From: Desulfocapsa sp.
GTDB taxonomy: Bacteria > Desulfobacterota > Desulfobulbia > Desulfobulbales > Desulfocapsaceae
DNA: 64,000 nucleotides
Direction of reading: 5' to 3'
Assembly (NCBI GenBank): GCA_030145625.1
Contig: JAQYVF010000015.1
Span: 1-64,000 of the forward strand
Both the position numbers and the translations under genes were made by a program. Positions 19,595 through 28,372 of this stretch are shown here, in pieces. How positions within the stretch are numbered: the stretch's first letter is position 1; every line of letters begins with the position of its first letter. A model generated the notes under the pieces. The model saw only the letters and a list, made by a program, of their open reading frames with translations. It did no database searches and was not told the origin of the DNA.

Positions 19595-19819
19595 CTTTCC
19601 AATCATTTCCATCTTCTTATCCGTGCTGGCACCAAAGCTCTTGGTGATCTGATGCGTAACGTCCTCTCCGGATATGCCATTTCATTTAACCGCAGGCACC
19701 GGCGGCATGGATAGCTTTTTCAGAACTGCTATAACTAGATATTGTGCCAGGAAGAGCCATATCTTCTGGAGCTTGTCCGGTATATTCATTTGAATCCTGT
19801 TCGGGTCAGGATTGAAGGG
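19595..19819 (+). pseudogene. Fragment of a RAYT (REP-associated tyrosine transposase) gene
   Basis: One frame reads SNHFHLLIRAGTKAL, then GDLMRNVLSGYAISFNRRHR, then LFQNCYN and YLLELVRYIHLNPVRV. These are the HUH (HFH) motif and downstream regions of the Y1 transposase family associated with REP sequences. Two in-frame TAG codons and the absence of the N-terminal third show that it is dead. It is very similar in DNA to the fragment at 23871-24178. The intact enzyme would act on REP hairpins such as those at 6821 and 46157. Confidence 0.8.
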
Positions 19820-20197
19820 CCGAATGTAACCTATGATTGATGCTCCCGGAGAGCTGACCGGTGTGGTACACTGCCGCCCCTAATTGGAAAAGAATAAAGC
19901 GAAGAGGTGAAAGAATGGAGTAATATGGGTGTCTCTAGCGGGAATGTTTTTAATTCTTGCCGTTTAAGTGCCCGTATTGTATGTTATTTTTGAGGTAGTT
20001 GGTTGGAGGGGTAATCTTCCTGATGCGCCCAAAGTAACTTGGGGCGTCCGCCTGACCTCTTCCTCTGGAGGCAAAGACTCTTTGCCTCTCTCTTTTGAGG
20101 GAGCAAATGGTCCCGTTGGGTATGTTTCTCCCCCTCCTGATAGCTTGTTTGGTAAAGCGAATTTTTATAACCATCACCAACAGCCAGGGAAAACGAG

Positions 20198-20386
20198 GGC
20201 ATCTGGAACATACTGCATCGCATGCGCAACAAGGGCATCCGCCGCCTGCCGGTGGTCAATGAAAAAAGAGGCCTTGAGGGAACCCTGACGGTTGACGACC
20301 TTATCGATCTTCTCGCCGATGAAGTAGACCTACTGGCAAAGATTGCTGGTCCTGGCCAGGAGTTGGAGGAAAAAAGACGGAAATAG
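20198..20386 (+). pseudogene. C-terminal fragment of a CBS-domain protein
   Basis: A 62-codon stretch ending in TAG reads MRNKGIRRLPVVNEKRG, then GTLTVDDLIDLLADEV. This is the second half of a CBS domain in the usual pattern. No start codon with a ribosome site precedes it, and the sequence upstream does not continue the fold. It is probably a remnant left by rearrangement. Between 19820 and 20197 nothing else is recognisable. Confidence 0.6.
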
Positions 20387-20522
20387 CAGGACTCCCTTAA
20401 ATGGAGTTGTTCAAAGCCGATGATCAGACACGTTGAGACACAAGGGTTTTTCGAATTCCGGCAGTCATTATAGACAGCGCAAATTGGGGTAAATCGCTAA
20501 TAAGTTAATAAATGGGTGGAAA

Positions 20523-22031
20523 ATGAGTCGGAGAGACGATACCATCTCTGCTGTCGGCGATGGTGATTTTGATGTTGCAATCATTGGTGGCGGCATCAAT
20601 GGAGCCTGCCTCTATGACCTGCTCTGCCGCAAGGGATACCGCACAATCTTGCTCGACAAGGGGGATTTTGCAGGAGGAACCAGCCAGGCCTCGGCAATGA
20701 TGATCTGGGGAGGTTTACTGTACCTCAAAAATATGGATATCCCTTCGGTTTTTGGCTTCTCTCGGTCACGGGACCAAATGATCCGTAATATGACCGACTG
20801 GGTCTCGCCCTGCCGGTTCAGGTTCCTGCCAACGCAAAAAGGGCTGCTCAGCAAAATACCTATCCTGTCTGCAATGTATCTCTACTGGGTGATTGGATGT
20901 TTCAACCGAAAACGACCATCCATAGAGGCCCGTTTTCCAGAGCAGAAGCATTTGGTGCGACCTTGCGACAGCCTGTTGTTTGAAGAGGGTATGCTCCACT
21001 TTTCCGACTGCCGTTTTGTCCTACATTGGCTGACACAGAACCGATCACCTCAGCAGTTAGCGATTAATTACTGTGAGTTAATGGACGGCGACTATAATAA
21101 AAAGGAACACCTCTGGCATCTCAGGGCATGCGACAGGATCATTAAAAGAGAGGTCGAGATTTGTGCCAAGGCTGTGGTTAATTGCGGCGGGGTTTGGACG
21201 GATCGAATAAACGATTCCATGAATATTCAGTCACCGTTCAAACATGTCTTCAGCAAGGGAGTATTTGTTGGTTTGCAACGCCCTGACGAAGACGCAACTC
21301 CCTTAATATTTGCCCAAAAAGAACATAACGATGTCATCCTCAGCATTCCCTGGGGGCCTGTTTCACTGTGGGGTCCCACAGAAGAAACGGTAATCGACAT
21401 CGAAAAAGGTTTTAAAGTAACGGCAGACGACATCCGCTTCCTCCTTGAACAATATCAACACCATATGGCTACCGTACCGGATATCGATGATATTGTCTCA
21501 TTACGCTGCGGCATTCGTCCTCTTGCCGTAAAAAAGGACTATCATAAAGACAGCTATCCACTCGACCTTTCACGAAATTTCAAGGTCGTAGCGGATACGG
21601 ATGTTCCCTGGATTTCCGTCTATGGAGGAAAGATCACCGGTTGCGATCAGGCTGCCGGGGTTGTGGCCGGCAAGGTGAAAACCTTTGTTTCCCCACAGGT
21701 AAGACAAACTGACCCGGTAATGGGACCCAGCAGGCTTGAGCAAAGCTGCCCCACCACCAATTTCCCTGGTCTGACGAAGCAGGTACCAACTCTTGAATGG
21801 TGTATGGAGCACGAACATTGCTATACCCTGGCGGATTATCTTCGGCGGCGTACCAACATAGCACAATGGGTTCAGCGAGAAGGTCTGGGCAAACATGACG
21901 AATATAAAGATCACCTCCTTTCATTAAGCCTGACTTTGACTGATGGTGATGTCGAGGCGGCTGAAAAGGAACTTAAAACATATAGCAAAAAGGTGACAAC
22001 AGGTTTTGACCGGATTCTTGAACAAATTTAA
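20523..22031 (+). CDS. FAD-dependent glycerol-3-phosphate dehydrogenase-like protein (GlpD family)
   Basis: The 502-residue protein starts with the FAD-binding motif VAIIGGGINGACLYDLL (about residues 18-34). It continues with LLDKGDFAGGTSQASAMMIWGGLLYLKN, a block typical of GlpA/GlpD oxidases. A late VYGGKITGCDQAAGVVAG segment fits the C-terminal FAD contact. The family oxidises sn-glycerol-3-phosphate to dihydroxyacetone phosphate and passes electrons to quinone. The substrate here is not certain, because the protein is in an operon with a DegT aminotransferase. It starts at ATG after GGTGGAAA. Confidence 0.75.
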   Translation: MSRRDDTISAVGDGDFDVAIIGGGINGACLYDLLCRKGYRTILLDKGDFAGGTSQASAMMIWGGLLYLKNMDIPSVFGFSRSRDQMIRNMTDWVSPCRFRFLPTQKGLLSKIPILSAMYLYWVIGCFNRKRPSIEARFPEQKHLVRPCDSLLFEEGMLHFSDCRFVLHWLTQNRSPQQLAINYCELMDGDYNKKEHLWHLRACDRIIKREVEICAKAVVNCGGVWTDRINDSMNIQSPFKHVFSKGVFVGLQRPDEDATPLIFAQKEHNDVILSIPWGPVSLWGPTEETVIDIEKGFKVTADDIRFLLEQYQHHMATVPDIDDIVSLRCGIRPLAVKKDYHKDSYPLDLSRNFKVVADTDVPWISVYGGKITGCDQAAGVVAGKVKTFVSPQVRQTDPVMGPSRLEQSCPTTNFPGLTKQVPTLEWCMEHEHCYTLADYLRRRTNIAQWVQREGLGKHDEYKDHLLSLSLTLTDGDVEAAEKELKTYSKKVTTGFDRILEQI

Positions 22032-22045
22032 AGAGGAGGGTAGTC

Positions 22046-23350
22046 ATGATACACACCAGCGAAAATCTTCCCGCTATCTTAGGGGGGACTCCCACTGTTA
22101 CCTTGGACCAGAAAGAAGCCAACCGCTGGCCACTGCTGACTGAAGAAGATGAACAAGCTGTACTGGATATCTTGAGGGATGGCCGTCTTTCCATTCATCC
22201 TGTGACGCGTGAATTGGAAAAAGACTACGCCCAGTTTAGCGGTATGAAATACACGCTGGCCCACAACAACGGTACGGCCGCGCTGCTGGCCGCTTTTTTT
22301 GCCCTTGACCTAAAGCCGGGCGATGAAATCCTGGTTCCCTCGGCTACGTTTTGGGCTTCGGTTCTACCAATGCTGTGGGTCGGTGCTGTGCCGATATTCT
22401 GTGAAAGTGAGCCTGACCGCCTTGGCCTTGACCCGGAAGATCTAGAGAGAAAAATAACTGGCCGCACCCGTGCAATCGTTGTGGTTCATCTTTGGGGCCT
22501 GCCTTCCAAGATGACAGAAATTTATGAAGTGGCAAAAAAATACAATCTAAAAATCATTGAAGACGCCTCACACACTCACGGAGCTATGTGGAGGGACAGA
22601 CCCTGCGGGTCTCTGGGTGACATTAGTGTCTTCAGCCTGCAGGGAGACAAGCTCGCACCTGCGGGTGAAGGGGGTATTTTTCTCTGCCGGGATTTCGCCT
22701 ACTATGAACGAGCAACGATGCTCGGTGACATTACCCGGATCATCGAACTGGAGACCCAGGCGCGCAGGTTTGCCGCGACGAGTTTTGGAATCAAGACGCG
22801 TATTGCACCGATGTCCGCCGCACTGGCCAGGATCCAGCTTAAACGTCTGACCGAACACAACCGCAAACGTAACGACAGTCTCATCTACCTCTCAGAAAAA
22901 CTGGAACCTTTGGGATTTCATACTTTTCTACCGCCGTCTCATATTAAGCGGGTTTATTTCGAGTATATTATCCGCTTCAACCCAGACCAGATCCCTCTGC
23001 CGATATCGGTTCTGCTGCGATCCCTCCAGGCGGAAGGCTGTCAGGCGTTTCTGCCCCGTTATCCGCTGGTGCATCAACAGCCTTTTTTCACTGAAGGCCA
23101 TTTTAAATCAATTCTTCGTCTGCCTGAAGATGTCCCGGTTCCGCATTACGCTCCTGATGCACTGCAAGCCACTTTGCAGGGAAATCGGAACTTAATTAAA
23201 CTGCCTTCGTTTCCCAACGCGGAAAAAGAACTCCTTGATCAGTATGTCTGTGCATTTGAGCGGGTCATCCGCCATGCCGACGACATTATGAATAGTCCTG
23301 CAGCCCTCGAAAATAGTGGCGACACAGTACTTCCCGGGGAAAGGAGTTAG
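22046..23350 (+). CDS. DegT/DnrJ/EryC1/StrS family PLP aminotransferase
   Basis: The 434-residue protein has the family motifs HNNGTAALLAA (about 73-83), EDASHTHGA (172-180) and SLQGDKLAPAGEGG. In the last motif Lys202 is the expected PLP Schiff-base lysine. It begins 14 bases after the GlpD-like gene behind GAGGAGG. Members aminate keto-sugars or keto-cyclitols, usually for surface polysaccharides or antibiotics. With an adjacent glycerol-3-phosphate dehydrogenase-like enzyme, a keto intermediate made by the first protein could be aminated by this one. That link is inference. Confidence 0.85.
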   Translation: MIHTSENLPAILGGTPTVTLDQKEANRWPLLTEEDEQAVLDILRDGRLSIHPVTRELEKDYAQFSGMKYTLAHNNGTAALLAAFFALDLKPGDEILVPSATFWASVLPMLWVGAVPIFCESEPDRLGLDPEDLERKITGRTRAIVVVHLWGLPSKMTEIYEVAKKYNLKIIEDASHTHGAMWRDRPCGSLGDISVFSLQGDKLAPAGEGGIFLCRDFAYYERATMLGDITRIIELETQARRFAATSFGIKTRIAPMSAALARIQLKRLTEHNRKRNDSLIYLSEKLEPLGFHTFLPPSHIKRVYFEYIIRFNPDQIPLPISVLLRSLQAEGCQAFLPRYPLVHQQPFFTEGHFKSILRLPEDVPVPHYAPDALQATLQGNRNLIKLPSFPNAEKELLDQYVCAFERVIRHADDIMNSPAALENSGDTVLPGERS

Positions 23351-23355
23351 GTAGG

Positions 23356-23745
23356 ATGAATCTGTGGCGGCTTGGCGGAGAAATCCTCAACATCATTCTG
23401 CATGGAATCCACCTCGCCATTGTCGTGTTCAGCATCACAGGATGGCTGTTTGCCAGGGCCAGAGCAGTCCACCTTCTTTTGCTACTCGCCACCCTTGTGT
23501 ACTGGTACGGTTTTGGTCCGATTTTGCGCAAAAAAGGCTGGTTTGGCCATTGCCTTATTACCGATTTGCAATGGGAATTAAAAAAAAGGCTGGGTCACGA
23601 TGTACCTGCCTATGGGTATATAAAATATATGACAGACCATGTCTCCGGCCGTGATACCGATGAAAAGATTGTTGATCGTGTGACCAAATGGGTGTTTTTC
23701 TCAAGCCTTGCCGCCTCCACTATCTTTTTTTTGATGTCATTTTAG
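23356..23745 (+). CDS. Small integral membrane protein in the GlpD-like/DegT operon
   Basis: The 129-residue protein has about three hydrophobic segments, near residues 12-30, 36-54 and 112-128. Between them is a polar stretch, KKGWFGHCLITDLQWELKKR. It starts at ATG five bases after the DegT stop, in a tightly packed three-gene operon. I do not recognise the family. Its position suggests a role with the two upstream enzymes at the membrane. Confidence 0.7.
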   Translation: MNLWRLGGEILNIILHGIHLAIVVFSITGWLFARARAVHLLLLLATLVYWYGFGPILRKKGWFGHCLITDLQWELKKRLGHDVPAYGYIKYMTDHVSGRDTDEKIVDRVTKWVFFSSLAASTIFFLMSF

Positions 23746-23870
23746 CCGTTTCTACTCAGCCGCTTTAGCTTTATGCTATAATGTTGATACAGTGAATGGT
23801 GCCGTTGGAGAGCAGTGACAAGGAGCAGGACAAGGGGACGAGATTCCTGCCATGACACAAATGTATCAAT

Positions 23871-24178
23871 GTGCTGGGCTCAAATCATCATATTATTGCC
23901 AGGGGTTTGAATCGTCAGGATATTTTTTTCAAGGACAACGACCGGGATGATTTTCTTTCCCGTCTTGAGCAGAGCGGTCCACTACCGGTTGTCACTGTTT
24001 GGCCTGGTCTCTTCTTTCCAATCATTTCCATCTTTTTATCCGCACTGGCATCAAACCTCTTGGTGCTCTGATGCGCAAAGTCCTCTCCGGATGTGCGATT
24101 TCATTTAACCGCAGGCATCGACGGCATGGATACCTTTTTCAGAACCGCTATAAAACGATATTGTGCCAGGAAGAGTTA
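23871..24178 (+). pseudogene. Decayed RAYT transposase gene, frameshifted
   Basis: The first frame reads NHHIIARGLNRQDIFFKDND and DDFLSRLEQ, the N-terminal part of a REP-associated tyrosine transposase. After about 23975 the frame changes and reads WSLLSNHFHLFIRTG, LMRKVLSGCAISFNRRHRRH and YLFQNRYKTILCQEE. The HFH metal/HUH motif is present, but the catalytic tyrosine region and the C-terminus are missing. The internal junction lacks part of the expected sequence. It is closely related to the fragment at 19595-19819. Confidence 0.85.
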
Positions 24179-24486
24179 AAGAAACAGCACTTAAATAAAG
24201 TATGGTCCAGGTTTCTGAATCCAGCTTTAAAACATAGTCTGATTTTCGGAAGTAATCAGCCGGCACCGGAATATATTCTGCAAACCCCCTGCGCACATGA
24301 AGCGCTACCTCATGATTGCCTTTATCGGTAAATACGAACTCGACGACTTTGTCGGTGTTCTCACCTTTTCTTTGGATCGATCCGCACCCTGAAAAAATTA
24401 ACAAATATTTCCGGTGATCCGGCAATGGTTATCTGCAAGGCGGCCAATAACATTGTACATCCGAAAAATACTGCTTTTGTTCCCAT
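24177..24486 (-). pseudogene. Broken exported protein gene: signal peptide plus sterol-carrier-like tail
   Basis: A 41-residue ORF starts at ATG 24486 (MGTKAVFFGCTMLLAALQIT) and looks like a signal peptide. It stops at TGA 24361-24363. In the next frame, from about 24368 down, there is a coherent stretch with DKVVEFVFTDKGNHEVALHV and KSDYVLKLDSETW. This weakly resembles the SCP2-like C-terminal domain of alkyl sulfatases. The stretch runs into the RAYT pseudogene. The pattern suggests an internal deletion and frameshift. Family assignment is tentative. Confidence 0.45.
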
Positions 24487-24575
24487 CTTCCCCCCTCACT
24501 CCACAGTTCAGATTTCGCATGCGAAACAAATTGTATTTGCCACCTTTCATCCTCATTGAGCCGCCAAATGCCCAG

Positions 24576-26939
24576 CTATTTGGTGGCTATATAACCGATG
24601 TGAATTTTCTCGATCTTACCGTTGAATTTGAACGGCGCGCGATCATAGTAATCCAGAGCCACCGGCGAACCCAGATCCAGACCCACATCAAAGGTTTCAG
24701 AAGCCGTGTGGGCAGCCGGAACCGATCGGTCAATACGTCCCTGACCCACCTGTTTCCCGTTGACTCTCAAGGTCACGGTTGCCGGGGCCATGCGTTCTTT
24801 CGAATCATATTGGGTTTCCACTTCGATCTTAACCTTTCCGGTGGGAATGGCTGACTCGGATGCGATCTTATATCGGTTCAGGGTCATGGCATTGTATTCA
24901 GCCTTCAAGAAACCCTTATCCATATAGACGGTGAAGCCTGAGGAAATGCCGCCAAGGGCAAACAGCACCCCTTCGGCATCCTTGCCTATTTGGGCATCGA
25001 TCACCGCCAGGGTGGAGCGCCCGCTCGCAAATTTGGGGGCCATTGCTTCAGGAATCCGGTCCTGTCCTTCATAAAACGACCATTCGGTCAGTGTTGAAGA
25101 TGGCAATTCACTGGGGCTGAAAAACACCGTATAATGGGAAGCACCAATGGGATACACGTGGTTCTCCGTCGCTTCTTTATCAAACAAGGTTTTTAATTCA
25201 GCCAGTTTCCCGGGGTTCTCTTTGGCCAAGTTTTCCGATTGTGAGTAGTCTTTATCCAGGTTGTACAACTCCCATTCCTCTTTCTCTGGCTCCCAGTTCA
25301 TCACACCGGAGATGTCGGTTGACCAAGGCGCTCTGGGACCGAAAGTTCCGGCGAACCATCCCTCATGATAGATTCCCCGGCTGCCCAGGATTTCGAAATA
25401 CTGGGTCTTTTTTGTGGTCTCGGCATCGGGCTGATTGAACGTATACACCATAGATGTTCCATCGAGGGGCTGCTGCTCTATGCCGTCAACCTCCTTGGGA
25501 GGGGTGATATCGAGAATTTCATAGAGGGTGGCCGCAATATCGTTGACATGATGAAATTGGGAACGGACTTTACCATCATGTTTGATTATTTTTGGCCAGG
25601 AGATGACCAGTGGCGTCCTGGTTCCGCCTAACTGCGCTGCGATCAGTTTGGTACCCTGAAACGGTGCTGCTCCCGAATAGGCCCAGCCATGGTGATACAT
25701 GATGTCAAGTTTGGGACCGCCCAGCGCGTCCATTCCACCATACGTCTTCTTGAGTACGTCGGTCTGTTGTTCGATAGTGGAGGGCATGGCATTCTGGGCC
25801 AACAATTCACTGATGGTTCCGTTCATGCCTTCGGCTGAGGGGCCGTTGTCGGAAAGTATGTAGAGAATCAGGGTATTGTCCAGTAGTCCCTGGCGCTCGA
25901 TTTCATCCACAACCTTTCCGTACTGCACGTCGGTGTGCTCAAGGAACCCTGCGTAAATTTCCATCAAACGGCTCTGAAACTCCCGATTTGATTTCGGAAT
26001 GTCATCCCATTTTTGCATACCTTTTGCCAATGGATTGAGAACTGCATCCTTGGGAATCCATCCCATTTCCTTTTGTTTTTCAAAGGTCATACTGCGCAGG
26101 GCTTCCCACCCTTCATCAAATTTCCCGTCATATTTGTCAGCCCACTCTTTGAATATATGATGGGGACCATGAACCGCGCCGGGCGTGAAATACAAAAAAA
26201 ATGGTTTGCCGGGATTGATGGTGTTGCTGGTTCGCATCCACTCGATGGCTTTTTCCGCCATATCCTCGGTCAGATGATACTTGGGGTCATGGGGCGCTTG
26301 GACGGGATTGGTGTTTTCAAACAGCATAGGTTCGTACTGGGAGGTTTCACCGGCTATAAACCCGTAAAAGTAGTCAAACCCTAATCCTGTGGGGAAGCGG
26401 TCAAAAGGCCCCAACCGGGTAAGATCCGTCACCGGTGTATTGTGCCACTTGCCAAAGGCTGCTGTATTGTAGCCATAATACGAGAGCACCTGGGCAAAGG
26501 TGGCGGTCGATTTGGGGATCTTGCCGACATAACCGTCCCAATCCGAGGCTAGCTCAGCAATCTGGCCGGCACCGACTCGGTGATGGTTTCTGCCTGTGAG
26601 CAAAGCGGCCCTTGTGGGTGAACACATGGCTGTGGTGTGAAATGCATTGTAGCTGATACCTGATGCGGCCAGCCGGTCGAGTGTTGGTGTATGGATGGGC
26701 CCTCCAAATGTGCTGGGATTTGAAAACCCCGCATCATCGGTCATGAAAATAACAATATTGGGGGCATCCTTGGGCAGATGATTTTCAGTTTTGCGCCACT
26801 GGTGTTTGGAGTCCTTCAGGGTTTTGCCGACCACACTGGCTGACTCTGGTTCCGGAAAAGGTAAAATGTCCTGAGCGATCGCTGAGCAGGCGAAGGCGGC
26901 AAGGACCAGGGTGAGGATGGCCTGTGTTTTTCTTTTCAT
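24576..26939 (-). CDS. Periplasmic arylsulfatase (type I sulfatase family)
   Basis: The 787-residue product has a signal peptide (AFACSAIAQ) and a type I sulfatase domain. It begins NIVIFMTDDAGFSNP with the metal-binding aspartates. Cys106 in TTAMCSPTRAALLTG is the CxPxR site converted to formylglycine, followed by RNHH. AAFGKWHNTP and LILYILSDNGPSAEGMNG fit the active-site Lys/His and Asp-Asn metal ligands. A C-terminal beta-rich extension (after about residue 600) is typical of the long arylsulfatase subgroup. It would release sulfate from sulfate esters. A formylglycine-generating or anSME enzyme is needed and none is in the window. The gene starts at ATG after CAGGAG. Confidence 0.9.
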   Translation of the reverse strand: MKRKTQAILTLVLAAFACSAIAQDILPFPEPESASVVGKTLKDSKHQWRKTENHLPKDAPNIVIFMTDDAGFSNPSTFGGPIHTPTLDRLAASGISYNAFHTTAMCSPTRAALLTGRNHHRVGAGQIAELASDWDGYVGKIPKSTATFAQVLSYYGYNTAAFGKWHNTPVTDLTRLGPFDRFPTGLGFDYFYGFIAGETSQYEPMLFENTNPVQAPHDPKYHLTEDMAEKAIEWMRTSNTINPGKPFFLYFTPGAVHGPHHIFKEWADKYDGKFDEGWEALRSMTFEKQKEMGWIPKDAVLNPLAKGMQKWDDIPKSNREFQSRLMEIYAGFLEHTDVQYGKVVDEIERQGLLDNTLILYILSDNGPSAEGMNGTISELLAQNAMPSTIEQQTDVLKKTYGGMDALGGPKLDIMYHHGWAYSGAAPFQGTKLIAAQLGGTRTPLVISWPKIIKHDGKVRSQFHHVNDIAATLYEILDITPPKEVDGIEQQPLDGTSMVYTFNQPDAETTKKTQYFEILGSRGIYHEGWFAGTFGPRAPWSTDISGVMNWEPEKEEWELYNLDKDYSQSENLAKENPGKLAELKTLFDKEATENHVYPIGASHYTVFFSPSELPSSTLTEWSFYEGQDRIPEAMAPKFASGRSTLAVIDAQIGKDAEGVLFALGGISSGFTVYMDKGFLKAEYNAMTLNRYKIASESAIPTGKVKIEVETQYDSKERMAPATVTLRVNGKQVGQGRIDRSVPAAHTASETFDVGLDLGSPVALDYYDRAPFKFNGKIEKIHIGYIATK

Positions 26940-27113
26940 GGTGTAGCTACTCCTGATTTATTGTGTGGTTCGATAGAAGTTCTTCATTGTCGCTGTCTTC
27001 GTTGTTCTTATTTCGATTTTTTTTCGTAATTTCAAATAGCAGGTCATTTGGAATCAATCATCGTCCGGCGATCTTTTGTAGGCTGGGCGCTCGTCCTGCC
27101 CGGGTCTGATCCG

Positions 27114-27217
27114 CTACTTTGATTCCACGGGTTTCACCTCTGGGAAGGTCCGCACCGAGAAACATGGGCAATCGTGATGCTCGCGGCAACTAGGCTGAGG
27201 ATTCGTGTTTTCATCAT
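27114..27217 (-). pseudogene. Deletion remnant of a DUF1254/DUF1214-type gene
   Basis: From ATG 27217 the frame gives a signal peptide, MMKTRILSLVAASITIAHV, and then stops after a few residues. One base out of frame, the same stretch ends with RTFPEVKPVESK and TAG (27114-27116). That ending closely matches the C-terminus of the intact gene at 30664-31710 (TFPEVESVEAR). Head and tail of the gene appear joined with the whole middle lost. The rest of the 26940-27265 gap holds nothing recognisable. Confidence 0.6.
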
Positions 27218-27265
27218 CTTTGTTGTTGCTCCATGCTTTCGTTCATATAAAGGACGTTTCGGTCT

Positions 27266-28267
27266 TTAAAACTTCCAGGATCCCGTGAGCGTGAAGTAGT
27301 CGGAGTCTAATTTGTTCTCAGCGCTGAAGTCGTGAATCCATTTGCCGAGGACCGTCAACTGTCCGGCTCCGAATTTTGGAATCCAGACGAAGCCCGGGCC
27401 CGCGCCGAAGGCATCAGATTTGTAATCACCGAGTAGCGCACCGTCACCGCTGTCGCCGGTAAGTTGCTGATACCAGTAGCCTCGGATCCCGACCGCGAAG
27501 CCTGGCGACAGGAACTGGTTCAAGGTCAGATCGAGGTGAAATTCCGTGCCTGTCTGATAGTCCGTATCCGAGTTCTCGGTGTTGATCATTAGCCCGGGTT
27601 GGAGAGAGACCTCCGTTCCCTTCTCAGGATCGAACCATGTTACGGCCGCGATCGTGTCGAAGCTCCAGTAGTTGCGACCCAGATTGACGTTTTCCGACAG
27701 GCTGTACCCACCGGTCGGGGCAACGATGACCTCCGACACCTTGAATGACCAGGGTCCGGACGCCCAGTTCAGCTGGAACGGAATCAGTGCAATATCGCTG
27801 AGGTCGAACGAGCTTTCGGACGTGCGGAATCGTCCGCCACGTGGACCGATAATCGTCGAGTCGAGATCGACGTTGCCGAAGGGGATGAGAGCGCCCACCG
27901 TGTAGCGCCCGCCGAGGATCGGTTGCTCAAAGGTGTAGGTCAGCGCCGTGAGGTTCAGGAAGGTGTCAATGTCGAGGTTTAGCTCAATCTGCCCTTCAAG
28001 TACGGCCGCCCCCACTTTACCGCTCTGGTACCAGAATGTGTTTGCCACGAGAAAACCCGGTTCGGGGGGAACGGCAAGGAAGATGTCAATGTTTGCTCCG
28101 GGGAGATAGTGACTTGACGCGCCTTCCGCGGCTTGGGCCACGCGAGAAACCGCCACCACTGAGAGCACAAATAGCAAAACGACAGCCGTGGTCAGCAGAT
28201 CCTTGTACATCGGCGTCGGGGTCGCACTCAATTCTTTTTTGGGGGGCATATTGCTTGGCATTGCCAT
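27266..28267 (-). CDS. Outer-membrane channel of the phenol-degradation MetA family
   Basis: The 333-residue protein begins MAMPSNMPPKKEL behind AAGGAGG. It has a signal-like hydrophobic segment (about 25-45) ending in AQAAEG. The remainder is alternating beta-strand sequence ending in an aromatic-rich strand with a terminal Phe (FTLTGSWKF), typical of outer-membrane beta-barrels. The opening HYLPGANIDIF and TYTFEQPILGGRYTVG fit the PF13557 (Phenol_MetA_deg) type, which are thought to move hydrophobic compounds. It sits between the arylsulfatase and the Bax-like gene in a same-strand run. Its base composition looks more GC-rich than that of the flanking genes to the left. Confidence 0.7.
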   Translation of the reverse strand: MAMPSNMPPKKELSATPTPMYKDLLTTAVVLLFVLSVVAVSRVAQAAEGASSHYLPGANIDIFLAVPPEPGFLVANTFWYQSGKVGAAVLEGQIELNLDIDTFLNLTALTYTFEQPILGGRYTVGALIPFGNVDLDSTIIGPRGGRFRTSESSFDLSDIALIPFQLNWASGPWSFKVSEVIVAPTGGYSLSENVNLGRNYWSFDTIAAVTWFDPEKGTEVSLQPGLMINTENSDTDYQTGTEFHLDLTLNQFLSPGFAVGIRGYWYQQLTGDSGDGALLGDYKSDAFGAGPGFVWIPKFGAGQLTVLGKWIHDFSAENKLDSDYFTLTGSWKF

Positions 28268-28372
28268 CGTATGGGGCCTCCTTTCTTGGTGAGTAGTGTT
28301 TGATCGTTGAAGCTGCTGTCTTTCCTTTTCCTCATCTCCTTCAAAAAACTCGATGCTATTTCTCTTTCCCGG

